Source: Henricia sp. BOLD:AAB3569
Lineage: Eukaryota > Echinodermata > Asteroidea > Spinulosida > Echinasteridae
NCBI GenBank assembly: GCA_037783545.1
Contig: JBBELK010001083.1
Span: 310,001-374,000, forward strand
DNA length: 64,000 bases
Direction of reading: 5' to 3'
In this document: one piece after another, positions 34,486 to 45,548 of the stretch
Layout: every line of letters begins with the position of its first letter
Numbering within the stretch: position 1 is the first letter of the stretch
Program-made: the position numbers and the translations under genes
Notes under the pieces: generated by a model
Database searches by the model: none
What the model was told of the DNA's origin: nothing
The model's input: only the letters and a program-made list of their open reading frames with translations

Positions 34486-35747
34486 ACATGAATCTAGGTC
34501 ACAACATTTGAAAAATCTAACTGTTTTATTTGAGTGAAAAGATGTTTTTAAAGCAGTTTTTGAAGACAAAATTTAAGAATTAATAGTTGGTCTGGTAATG
34601 TTTCTCAGTCTGTATGTTTCGTAATAGTAGATGCGTAGTAATACGACCACTTGCAAGCAGACACGGCGTCTCAGAAACTAGTCTGGTAACGTACTTCAAC
34701 CTACATGTTTCGAAATAGTAGGTGCATCATGGTAATCACGACATGAATCTAGGTCATAACATTTGAAAAATCTAACTGTTTCTTTTGAGTGAAAAGATGT
34801 TTTTCAAGCAGTTTTTGAAGACAAAATTTAAGAATTAATAGTTGGTCTGGTAACGTTTCTCAGTCTGTATGTTTCGTAATAGTGGATGCGTAGTAATACG
34901 ACCACTTGCAAGCAGACACGGCGTCTCAGAAACTAGTCTGGTAACGTAATTCAACCTACATGTTTCGAAATAGTAGGTGCATGGTAATCACGACATGAAT
35001 CTAGGTCATAACATATGAACAATCTAACTGTTTTATTTGAGTGAAAAGATGTTTTTAAAGCAGTTTTTGAAGACAAAATTTAAGAATTAATAGTTGGTCT
35101 GGTAATGTTTCTCAGTCTGTATGTTTCGTAATAGTAGATGCGTAGTAATACGACCACTTGCAAGCAGACACGGCGTCTCAGAAACTAGTCTGGTAACGTA
35201 CTTCAACCTACATGTTTCGAAATAGTAGGTGCATGGTAATCACGACATGAATCTAGGTCATAACATTTGAAAAATCTAACTGTTTCTTTTGAGTGAAAAG
35301 ATGTTTTTCAAGCAGTTTTTGAAGACAAAATTTAAGAATTAATAGTTGGTCTGGTAACGTTTCTCAGTCTGTATGTTTCGTAATAGTGGATGCGTAGTAA
35401 TACGACCACTTGCAAGCAGACACGGCGTCTCAGAAACTAGTCTGGTAACGTAATTCAACCTACATGTTTCGAAATAGTAGGTGCATGGTAATCACGACAT
35501 GAATCTAGGTCATAACATATGAACAATCTAACTGTTTCTTTTGAGTGAAAATATGTTTTTAAGCAGTTTTTGAAGACCAAATTTAAGAATTAATAGTTGG
35601 TCTGGTAATGTTTCTCAGTCTGTATGTTTCGTAATAGTGGATGCGTAGTAATACGACCACTTGCAAGCAGACACGGCGTCTCAGAAACCAGTCTGGTAAC
35701 GTACTTCAACCTACATGTTTCGAAATAGTAGGTGCATGGTAATCACG
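34486..35747. repeat. five tandem ~253-bp units with dimer order
   Basis: Units start near 34486, 34740, 34993, 35246 and 35498. Units 1 and 3 share TTTTATTTGAG, GGTAATGTTTC and AGTAGATGCG. Units 2 and 4 share TTTTTCAAGCAG, GGTAACGTTTC and GTAATTCAACC. The array therefore grew by copying a two-unit block of about 506 bp. The fifth unit matches the last unit of the two-unit array at 18120. Confidence 0.85.
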
Positions 35748-36411
35748 ACTAATTGCGAGCACACGGCAGTGTCTAAATCAGGTGCTCGCTTAAGGAAAAC
35801 GCTCTTATTTCTATGAGGATGGTCGAATTTTGGGATTTCTTTTTGTAATAAGCACATTGACAATACAAGAAGTACATGTGTAAAAAAAAAAATAGAAAAA
35901 GTGGAAAAATCTAAGATATTTTGTCCTTTGTTGTTTTTGGCATGGACCTTATTACCATCTCCATATTATATAATTGTTTTTATCCACACAAGCAAAAATA
36001 ACAATTATTACAAACCAATTTACAAGAAGGAATAACAGGTAGTGCAGTTGTTTGACCACTAACTATAAACAAGATCCCCGAAATGTGAAAAAAAAACATG
36101 TCTGTTTCGTTTATAATGCCTCATTTTTAGCAGACGACGAGAAATATTTCGTCTGCTACGAGTAGTCGTGTTTCCCGAAGATTATAACATAATATGCACG
36201 GATTCCTGATAGGTAACAGACGAAATAACGCCCTCAATGTAATGATTAAAGTTACCGCGAAAAAAAATTCACATTTTCACTCATTCGAAAATATTAGATT
36301 TTCAGTATGTTAATGAGTGATTTTGTTATACACCAGCCAGTGTTGGAATGCAATATATTGCAATTAGTTCTAGTTAGGCACATTTAGCGGTAAATTGACC
36401 GGACTATCTCG

Positions 36412-36787
36412 GGCTTAACTAAATTTGCTCCGTTCATCGGATTGGATGTAAGGCTGTAGTTCCACTATGTTGTGCATAACACACTTAAAAATCACAGAGC
36501 ACGTTTTCGCAAGGTAAAGAAGCTATAAGCACTTTACACAAAATATTAGATGCGTATATGTGAGCTCAGAAACAGCCTCTGATGTTCTTAGCTGTGACAG
36601 ACAACACTATACAGTTTCATCAGGCCAACTTTGTTTAATTATATTTATTGCAGACAGAAAGAAAAACCCGTAACATATGGTACGATGGCTTGTATTCCAG
36701 TGTCTTGTCAAAATACGATCTATCTCGCGCCTCAAATTTTTTTCATTTTATCTGAAACTGAAATGGTCATACACAGATGTTTGAGTA
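36412..36787. repeat. block B, partial copy
   Basis: Follows 26990-27355 and 49075-49441 (CTCCGTTCATCGGAT to GATGTTTGAGTAGC), then breaks off into unrelated sequence. Confidence 0.75.
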
Positions 36788-37497
36788 GCCTTTAGTCAAG
36801 GCGTCCGTGGCGAGGTTTGTTTTGTGCACTGTTTTGCTAGCGCTTGAGGAAAGACTAACATTCGTACAGCAGATTGTTCGACAGACATTTGCACTTGTTT
36901 ATCGTAACAAATAGTAAAAAACTGTTTATTCAGAGTAGGCCTAGGCCCCTATATAAGATTTGTAACAACGGCCCGCAGATGTCGTCACAGTAGATTTGTA
37001 CAGTAGGTATTGTAATGAATCGCACAAAGTGTGATCATGATCGCAGACATTTGTATGTGTCTGCACAAGTCGCAGATGTCGTATATTAGTACTGTGTTAT
37101 CGTAAGGAATCGTAGGGAATCACACAATGCGTGATCATGATCACAGACATTCGTGTGTGTCTGAACAAGTCGCAGATGTCGTAGATTTGTACTGTCATCG
37201 TGAGGGAATCGTAAAGAATCTCAAACATTCGTATGTATTTATTTTAAAAAAATCCAAATAGCAACAATACAATAAACGCTTAGCATTACGATTTTCTAAG
37301 ATTTATTGAAGTGCAATCGTGTCTAATTGTAGAGTTTCGTAAGTTGTGGCTTGTCATTGACATTTGAACAGGATCAAAAAATGTCCTGATTGTACATGTC
37401 ATATCTTAAGGAACTGTTAATTGGGAGATCACTAGTATAAGAAAATAAATGCATACATTTGTATGTTTTCGGAATAAATTGCACATTGTAACCATAT
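36788..37497. other. unit-2-specific spacer with a ~115-bp tandem repeat
   Basis: No gene. About 36975-37200 contains two repeat units and a stub with GCAGATGTCGT, AATCGCACAA, GTGATCATGATC(G/A)CAGACATT and TGTGTCTG. The start (GCCTTTAGTCAAGGC..CCGTGGCGAG) is the reverse complement of 12187-12214. Confidence 0.6.
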
Positions 37498-38180
37498 TGT
37501 GACGGAACAATAATTACATGTATATAGCCCTAGGCACCAACTGTATGTTTTAAGCACAAAACCAACTGTATGTTTTAAACACATGTATTGAGTCACTCGC
37601 ACATTACAAGTCGGGAATCCTGTTGTCTGATTGGTCGATCAAGTTTAGGCACTGTTGTATGGTAAAGAGAAATGTGCTCAGTCTATAGGGCCTGGAAGTT
37701 TATATAGTGGCGTTCAGGCTAGCCACGAGTAGAGTTGAGTGGCGCCGGCCGCCGTGCCGGGCGCTGACGTCCTAGAGAGAGTTTCCCTTCGATTGTTTGA
37801 TTGGCTAAATTAGGGGGCTCGTGATTGTGAAGGAGAGACATGGCGGATAAAGATGAATGATTAAAGATATGATCACTGTTGTTTCTGATTCCTTGTCTCC
37901 GTCCACCAATTATTAGTCTATAGTTTGGCTCCACCTAGGAATAAGCAAATTAGGAGCAAGGTTCCTTAAGTTGATCCGCCCTTAAGTTGCTCCACCCATA
38001 TTCCGAGCTCCGACTCCACAGTCCGATTCCGATTACTCCGACTCCACAGTCTCACTCCGATTCCTAGCTCCGTCTCACAAACCACTGGTGCTGCGGCCCA
38101 CCACTGCAGGGGTTCCACAGAGCAGAGGCGGCACGCTACCAACCGGACCAGCTTGACGGAAGCTGGTACGGACCGCCACA
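37498..38180 (+). repeat. 5' LTR of the zinc-finger LTR element
   Basis: TGTGACGG to CCGCCACA. No difference from the 3' LTR was found by eye. Contains repeated ACCAACTGTATGTTTTAA (twice), a TTTATATAG TATA-like word at about 37690, and several TCCGACTCCACAGTC-type repeats near its end. Confidence 0.9.
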
Positions 38181-38181
38181 C

Positions 38182-38201
38182 TGGTGGCAGCGGTGGGATT
38201 C
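38182..38201 (+). promoter_or_regulatory. primer binding site, tRNA-Leu type
   Basis: TGGTGGCAGCGGTGGGATTC, one base after the LTR, is the complement of the 3' end of animal tRNA-Leu (AAG/TAG type, ..GAATCCCACCGCTGCCA plus CCA). All twenty bases match from memory of that tRNA. Confidence 0.75.
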
Positions 38202-38238
38202 ACCAGTACTCTGGATAACTGAAGCGGAGGACAACGGA

Positions 38239-39611
38239 ATGGAGCAGAGGGAGCAAGTCGTACTTACACCGGGGAGACACCAGGTGAAAGAGGTGGATTC
38301 TGGAGTGGAATTCCGGTACCGAGGGAGCGACTCCTTTCAAGCGGCTGTGGGGAGTACAGCAACAAGTGGAGCAGCCAACGTGCTTCAGCTAGTCAAGGAA
38401 GCAACCCAGCACCTGTTGTCTCCAATGACATCTAGAGTGAATCGTGGAGCGGCTCCAGGAGGATTGTCGGGATGGACAACTGATGGGGAAAAGTGGATGA
38501 AGCAACCATTGGCAAACAACACTACACATTTCAAGGTGGCACATGCACAATGGAGAGTTGGAAGCGAGTATGTGTGGACTGCAGTTGAACGATTCAGCAC
38601 AAGGGGTCCAGTTTTTACTACCAAGATGGAGTTGAGTCAACCACAGCTACCAAAGGTTTCCCCATCAACGATAATGGGAGGACTGGAGCAAGGATTGACG
38701 GGAGCGACAATTGGAAGCAGAAACCCAGAGAGACCCACGGCAGAACCAGAAGAGAAGACGGGTGCAGGGGATGAGAAGATCCACAGAGCACAACGAAAGC
38801 CGAGTTTTATTCCGGACAGATTTTCAGGGGACCTTTCTTGGAGGGATTACAAGGCTCATTTTGAGGCTTGTGCCACCATTAACGTGTGGACTTCGGCAGA
38901 AAAAGCATTCTTCTTGGCAGCAAGTCTAAAAAGGCAGGCCCAGCAGGTGCTTGGAGACGGGGCACACGGCGAACAAGTGAACTACGACGACCTTGCTACA
39001 AGGCTGGAAAGGAGATTTGGTCCCGGAGAACGGGCCGAGAGATTCCTATCGGAACTACCGAGTTGGCATACCCAGACCTCCGTAGTGGTTCGAGGGAAAG
39101 ACTCGCCCAGGGGCATTTCTTGGATGCTATCCAAGATGCAGAAGTGCGAGCGGGTATCTTCAGAGCGCACCCAAAGTCCTTGGATGAAGCGATACGGGCA
39201 GCTCTGGAGATATCGTTCACCAACTCCGAAAGGCAGAGGCAGCAGGGCCAAGGTAGTCGCCAGGACAGAAATCCAAGGGTCCACCGGTACGTGGAAGCTG
39301 TCTCAAGAGAGGAATTCAACCGGCAGACGCAGGCTATGTCGGAACAACTTGCCGTATTACATAGAATGATGATTGATCTAGAGAAAGCGATGCGAACCAC
39401 AACTCTGAGGAGCGAAGAAAGTGTTGCAAACAAGAAATGGGGTCAACAGGAGGGAGGCAGGAAACCACGAGAAGATGAGGCCTGCCACAACTACGGAGGG
39501 TTAGGACACTTTAGGAGGGATTGTCCATCACCTATAAACCGTGGATGGCTTTCGGGAAGACCACCCGTATTCAGCCATTCAAGAAACATTTCGACAATTA
39601 TTCCACCATGA
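38239..39611 (+). pseudogene. gag-like region of the zinc-finger LTR element
   Basis: Recognisable Ty3/Gypsy-type gag signatures are F(S/K)GD..W.DYKAHFEACA, AFFLAASLKRQAQQVLG, and a CCHC-like knuckle near 39480 (CHNYGGLGHFRRDC, with Tyr at the usual second Cys). The N-terminal part is Gly/Thr-rich without a known domain. The region appears broken, so it is treated as a fossil. Confidence 0.65.
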
Positions 39612-39735
39612 ATCCGACAATTATTCCACCGTGATTCCTGCCAGTGTTCCACCGCGATTCCCATAGTTATTCCATCCGATTTCGACTGTTCCACTGTGAT
39701 TACGACCGTTAATCGGCCGTGATTCCTACAGTGCA
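39590..39735. repeat. degenerate ~24-bp repeats between gag and zinc-finger ORF
   Basis: About six diverged units around (T)ATTCCACCGTGATTCC with a variable GACAATT or GCCAGTG joint. The last unit overlaps the likely start of the zinc-finger ORF. Confidence 0.65.
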
Positions 39736-40054
39736 GGCGAAGATGGGAGTGGACAAAGAAAAGCGGGGAGCCGACAGCAAGGACCGGCATCGGGATTCCA
39801 GAACCCAGCCCATTGAACCCAGATACCAGTGTCCCCAGCCGGGGTGCGGAACGACAACGACAAAAAGGTCGAATCTTGTCAGGCACCTCAGAGAATGCCA
39901 CATGGAGAACTCTCGGTTCCGATGTGACATCTGCGGGGAGCGTTTCACCACGAGAGACTCAAGGGACCGGCACCTCAAAAATCACCGGAGAGGCAGCAAG
40001 AACCCTGAGACATGGCGCGGTGAAGTCATGCCTTCCGTATCACGCCATGGCTAA
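39719..40054 (+). CDS. two-finger C2H2 protein inside the LTR element
   Basis: 111 residues. Finger 1 is C-X4-C-X12-H-X4-H (YQCPQPGCG..RSNLVRHLRECH). Finger 2 is C-X2-C-X12-H-X3-H (FRCDICGERF..SRDRHLKNH). The fingers are separated by a short linker and followed by a basic tail (RRGSKN). The N-terminus is Lys/Asp/Arg-rich. Nothing of this type belongs to the normal LTR-element set: gag knuckles are CCHC. It may bind DNA or RNA, steer integration, or be a captured host exon. The ORF lies downstream of gag in the place where pol would be. The start at 39719 is uncertain; another ATG at 39743 is equally possible. Confidence 0.65.
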   Translation: MIPTVQAKMGVDKEKRGADSKDRHRDSRTQPIEPRYQCPQPGCGTTTTKRSNLVRHLRECHMENSRFRCDICGERFTTRDSRDRHLKNHRRGSKNPETWRGEVMPSVSRHG

Positions 40055-40762
40055 GCATCGGGCAACCCACCCCGATCCACACTTTACTTCTCCTATGCCA
40101 CCTCCCCCTCCTCAGGGACGACCGACACAACTACCACAGGGGAGCCAGCAGGACCACATCCACGGACGGGGGAAAGTGCCTTCGTGAATACAGCGCCCTG
40201 TGGATTCGTCCACGTCGGACAGCGGCGGAGAGGTTGAGAGTCATCCGACGGATCCCATCCCCGCCAATTCTCGCGTCCGGCCAATCGCACTGAAATGACA
40301 ATCACTACCACGTTTTTCCGCGATGATGCCATCTGCCACCAAGGAAGATCAAGAGGACCTTTCACATGCCTTGAACAATAAACTGCCCCGGCTGGGTTAT
40401 ATCGTAACAGTATTCCGATGAGACTGTTTTTGTAAACATTTTCGTAAACATTTTCGTAAACATTTTCGTAATGTTAAAGAGTTGCGAAGTTCTAAAAGTG
40501 TGTAAGTTAAGTTTATATTTTCTAAATATAGTTATGTTTTCATGTTAAAGAGTTCCAGAGGTAAAGTTCAAGTTATCTTGTACAGATGTTTTTCTTTTCA
40601 TGTTAAAGAATTCAGATTTAAAATGAAATTTGTAAATTGTTTTAACCTTCAAGTTACGTTTCCAAAAAGTATTGGAATTAGCCAAAGATATTCCTATAAC
40701 TTATCTTTTGTGTAAAGCGATTATTTAGTTTTCAGGGACTGAAAATGTTGGGAGGGGTGCTA

Positions 40763-41445
40763 TGTGACGGAACAATAATTACATGTATATAGCCCTAGGC
40801 ACCAACTGTATGTTTTAAGCACAAAACCAACTGTATGTTTTAAACACATGTATTGAGTCACTCGCACATTACAAGTCGGGAATCCTGTTGTCTGATTGGT
40901 CGATCAAGTTTAGGCACTGTTGTATGGTAAAGAGAAATGTGCTCAGTCTATAGGGCCTGGAAGTTTATATAGTGGCGTTCAGGCTAGCCACGAGTAGAGT
41001 TGAGTGGCGCCGGCCGCCGTGCCGGGCGCTGACGTCCTAGAGAGAGTTTCCCTTCGATTGTTTGATTGGCTAAATTAGGGGGCTCGTGATTGTGAAGGAG
41101 AGACATGGCGGATAAAGATGAATGATTAAAGATATGATCACTGTTGTTTCTGATTCCTTGTCTCCGTCCACCAATTATTAGTCTATAGTTTGGCTCCACC
41201 TAGGAATAAGCAAATTAGGAGCAAGGTTCCTTAAGTTGATCCGCCCTTAAGTTGCTCCACCCATATTCCGAGCTCCGACTCCACAGTCCGATTCCGATTA
41301 CTCCGACTCCACAGTCTCACTCCGATTCCTAGCTCCGTCTCACAAACCACTGGTGCTGCGGCCCACCACTGCAGGGGTTCCACAGAGCAGAGGCGGCACG
41401 CTACCAACCGGACCAGCTTGACGGAAGCTGGTACGGACCGCCACA
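40763..41445 (+). repeat. 3' LTR of the zinc-finger LTR element
   Basis: Same 683 bp as the 5' LTR. Preceded by the purine tract GGGAGGGGTGCTA, a plausible plus-strand primer. Confidence 0.9.
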
Positions 41446-41699
41446 ATATCATAAGCGTTAGAATTTGCAAATTATAAAATATGTCGTGAAGTGGCTGAGA
41501 ATCCTTACGAAACCATACAACTAATTCCTACTATTGCACATGTCGCAGTCGCAACAAATTGTGGCAAATCATGCAGTGGGCGACGAAAAACTGTACAAAA
41601 GTCTTGTGACAACCTGCGAGACGCTACGAAATTGTACCTACGTATCATACCTTATCAATTTACGTTTTACATAGAACTAATTGCAATAGAAATCATTCT

Positions 41700-41824
41700 A
41701 AGGCGGGCCTCCCACGTGCGATTTTTGCCACGAATTTTCTACGATTAGCTACGATTGTGTGTAGAGTCTATAGACAGTCTCTGGTAATCGTACAATTCGT
41801 AGGAAATTCGTGGGAGGCCCGCTT
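41700..41824. mobile_element. fold-back MITE, copy M8
   Basis: Same insertion as M2, slightly shorter in the centre-right part (ACCAAATCGT missing). Confidence 0.8.
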
Positions 41825-42465
41825 TAACATTAATCTAGGTCACAACATATGAACAATCTAACTGTTTCTTTTAAGTGGAAAGGTGTTTTTGAAGCAGTTT
41901 TTGAAGACACAAATTAAGAAATAATAGTTGGTCTGGTAACTTTCCTCAGTCTGTATGTTTCGTAATAGTGGATGCGTAGTAATACGACCACTTGCGAGCA
42001 GACGACGGCGTCTCAGAAACTAGTCTGGTAACGTACTTCAACCTACATGTTTCGAAATAGTAGGTGCATGGTAATCACGACTGATTGCGAGCACACGGCA
42101 GTGTCTAAAAAACGCTCTTATTTCTATGCGGATGTTCGAATTTTGGGAATTCTTTTTGTAATAAACACATTGACAATACAAAAAGTATACATTTGTAAAA
42201 ACAAATTTGAAAAAGTGGAAAAATCTAAGATATTTTTTACTTTGTTGTTTTTGGCATGGACCTTATTACCATCTCCATATTATATAATTGTTTTTATCCA
42301 CACAAGCAAAAATAACAATTATTACAAACCAATTTACAAGAAGGAATAACAGGTAGTGCAGTTGTTTGACCACTAACTATCAACAAGATCCCCGAAATGT
42401 AAAAAAAAACATGTCTGTTTCGTTTATAATGCCTCATTTTTAGCAGACGACGAGAAATATTATTA
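41810..42465. repeat. block C, copy d, joined to block-A-type sequence
   Basis: C-type up to AGACGACGAGAAATAT (42465), then restarts at TATTACAAACCAATTTACAAG with A-type variants (GTAGGGTAG, AACCAAATCC, TTTGTAATGCC). About 150 bp is present twice, in two different versions. This is a recombination junction. Confidence 0.85.
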
Positions 42466-42767
42466 CAAACCAATTTACAAGAAGGAATAACAGTAGGGTA
42501 GTGGTTTGACCACTAACTATAACCAAATCCCCGAAATGTGCACAAAAAATGTCTGTTTCGTTTGTAATGCCTCATTTTTCGTCTGCTACGAGTAGTCGTG
42601 TTTCCCGAAGATTATAACATAATATGCACGGATTCCTGATAGGTAACAGACGAAATAACGCCCTCAATGTAATGATTAAAAAACTTTTCATTCGAAAATA
42701 TTAGATTATTAGTATGTTAATGAGTGATTTTTTATACACCAGCCAGTGTTGGAATGCATTATATTGC

Positions 42768-43098
42768 TGTTCTGCACCGTCTGTGCGGTTTGCCGCCCTC
42801 TGTCGGCTGTTTGTGTACAGTTTTATTCCACACACAACTTTAGTCGATTTGTTAACAATCACGTTCGTTTTTCCTCACACTTTGCAATACAACCTTTTTA
42901 TGACGAAATTAGGAACTGCCAACTTTGTTTAGCGCCTGTGTACGCATTGTCTTTTCACACCATTTCATTGACGGAGTGCCCACGAGTCTATTTGAATTAA
43001 AACGGAGCTTAGACGCTAATTCCTGACTCAAGTCGTTCTTGAAAGGAGTTTGGCTGGTTGTCAATTTACAGTTAGACACACTGCATGTAAAGAGGACA
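42768..43098 (+). repeat. 5' LTR of BEL copy 2
   Basis: TGTTCTGCACCG to AAAGAGGACA. Contains GCAATACAACC as in the 5' LTR of copy 1. Confidence 0.85.
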
Positions 43099-43209
43099 GT
43101 ACAGTGAAAAGACAGGAATGAACTGGTGTTACAACAGCTACGGCAGTCAGTTTTGGCGATTGTGAAGTCATCAGTCACATGCTGTAACATTACAACATAC
43201 TGCATCATG

Positions 43210-45500
43210 GAAGCCGACAGATCATCGCAGACGTATTCTAAGGTCACGAGGAGTGACGAGGTCATCTGCAGCACTGAGTGAAGCTGCCAGGGCACGAGGA
43301 CGGGCTGAAGCAGCACGCGTTCGTGCAGTATTTGCAGAGCAAGAGGCAAAACTGGCATTAGAGAAGGCTAAATTGGATGCAGAGATTTGTATACTCACTC
43401 ATCAGAAAGAGGCAGCAGCAGCAGTTGCCGAAGCTGATGCATTGGAGGTGGCTCTAGAGGGAGACAATATACTTGGTGGCATTAAGTCAAGTTTGCCGCT
43501 ATCGCAGAAAGACGTCATGCAGCGTACTGAAGAGTATGTTGAACGACACATGCCAGTTTTGCAGCCGATAATCAACTTCCCGCCCACCTTTTACAGCTCG
43601 CAAGTTATGCAACCAGTTTCATCGGTTTTTCCATCAACCAATCAAAACCTGCAACAGGACTAAAAACCGGTAGTGTTGCCATCACTTTTCCCCATCAAGA
43701 CACAAATGGTGTCAACGCCTAGCAACCAACGACCTGCATACACCAATGCACCGCCCGAGACCAAGACAGCACTAACAAACCAGAGGATATGAACAACTTT
43801 GCGAAATACCTCGCAAAACGCGAACTTATTACCACAGGTTTGTCACATTTTGACGACCAACCTGAAAGTTTCAGGGCATGGCAGTCATCATTCCGCAGTG
43901 CTACCAATGATCTAGGGCTCACGGCGAAGGAGGAATTGGATCTGCTACTAAAATGGTTGGGGAAAGAATCATCTGAACATGTCAGGAGAATCCGTGCTGT
44001 ACATGTTTACGATCCAGAAACGGCTCTCAGAAAATTATGGGAAAGACTGAAAGAACACCATGCAGCACTAGAGGTCATAGAAAGCATTCTTTTCCACAAG
44101 TTGGACTCTTTTCCTCGAACAGCAAGCAGGGATCATCTCAAGCTAAGACAACTTGGCGACGTTCTGAGAGAAGTAGAAAGTGCCAAGGAAGATGGGTATT
44201 TGCCCGGTCTGGCATATCTTGACACCGCACGTGGAATCAACCCCATCGTGGAAAAACTGCCACATGGTCTGCAAGAAAAATGGATCAGCAAGGTACAAAA
44301 ACCAAAATGATGAACACTTTCCTCCATTCTCCTTTCCTCCATTCTCTCATAGATGAACGCAAGACCTTTCTACGGCAAAAGGGAATCTGCTTCAAGTGCT
44401 GCGCATCATCATCTCACCTCGCCAAAGATTGCGGAATTGCTACAAAATGCAACGAAAGTGAGAGCGATCGCCACATCGCAGTAATGCACCCAGGCCCTGC
44501 TCCTTGGACACTAAATGCCCCTGTCCCTGCTCCACATCATGGCGGGGAGGAGGAATCTGGGTCTACCATCCCTTCTGCAGTCACATCCAAGTGCACTGAA
44601 GTTTGTGGCGAAGGCCTACCAGCACGATCATGCTCCAAAATATGCTTGGTGAAAGTGTATCCCCAAAATAAGTCCGAAAGTGCAGCCAAAATGTACGCCA
44701 TAATCGACGATCAGAGTAACAAGTCTTTGGCAAGGTCGGAGTTTTTCGATCTCTTCAACATACAGTCCAGTTCATCGCTCTATTCCCTCAGAACATGTGC
44801 CGGAGTTACTGAGATGACTGGAAGGAAAGCAGATGGCTTCCAGATTGAAGCAGCAAATGGAGGAGTTAGTCTAATCCTACCTCCACTCATCGAATGCAAT
44901 GAGATCCCCAACAACAGAGCTGAAATACCGACGCCAGAAGCAGCTCTTCATCACTCTCACCTGAAGCCTGTGGCGTCTCTCGTCCCAGAATTGGATCAGA
45001 ATGCTGAAATTCTTCTGTTACTTGGAAGAGACATTCTGAGAGCTCACAAAGTAAGAGAGCAAGTCAATGGCCCGCATGACGCTCCCTTTGCCCAACGACT
45101 TGACTTGGGCTGGGTTTTAGTCGGCGACGTTTGCATAGGAAATGCACACAAGCCTACCATCAACAGCTTCAAAACCCACATCTTAGAAAATGGACGTCCG
45201 TCACTTTTCACTCCGTGCCCAAGCCGGATCCATCTGACAGAAATGATGAGTTACAGCAGGGAGCCTCACGAAATCGCACCCCAAGCGTTCAACGCAGGTC
45301 CCGTAAAAAAATCTGCAGATAAACTCGGGAGTGACGTATTCCAAGGAACACCCGATGACAACAAGCCAGCTTTGTCCATTGAAGATACGATCTTCCTCAA
45401 GACTATGGAAAAGGAATTCTATAAAGACGAGGCCAACAGTTGGGTAGCTCCTTTTCCATTTAGAGTGCCAAGACGTCCTCTTCCTAACAATCGTGAATAA
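43210..45500 (+). pseudogene. BEL copy 2 gag and protease-like region
   Basis: Carries KHVAFSD-free BEL signatures: RARGRAEAARVRAVFAEQ coiled coil, LKWLGKESSEHVRRIRAV, SILFHKLDSFPRTASRDHL, the knuckle CFKCCASSSHLAKDC, and the protease-like IIDDQSNKSLARSEFF. Interrupted remnant. Confidence 0.8.
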
Positions 45501-45548
45501 GCCGTTAGCCGACTCACCTCACTGCGACGCAGTCTAGACACGAAACCT

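Larger units (their letters stand above)
33053..36412. repeat. block A, copy 2, ending in block-C-type sequence
   Basis: A-type up to about 35945 (AAGATATTTTGTCC). From about 35960 it follows the C-type text (ATAATTGTTTTTATCCAC, GTAGTGCAG, AACAAGATCC). So this copy is a chimera, and it runs into block B without a BEL. Confidence 0.75.
37494..41449 (+). mobile_element. young non-autonomous LTR element with gag and zinc-finger ORF
   Basis: Flanked by ATAT duplications, with an empty paralogous site at 13141. LTRs are 37498-38180 and 40763-41445, 683 bp each, identical by eye, TG..CA. Parts: LTR, primer site, a gag-like region with a zinc knuckle, a short degenerate repeat, an ORF with two C2H2 fingers, purine tract, LTR. 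No protease, reverse transcriptase or integrase is recognisable in the 2.6-kb interior, so it must depend on enzymes of another element. The 4-bp target and gag suit Ty3/Gypsy. The gag region looks broken once or twice. Identical LTRs imply a very recent insertion (or gene conversion). Confidence 0.85.

Noticed and set aside
37719-38181. Short minus-strand frames in the LTRs (also at 40984-41470)
   Set aside because: They lie in LTR sequence, have no domain, and are duplicated only because the LTRs are.
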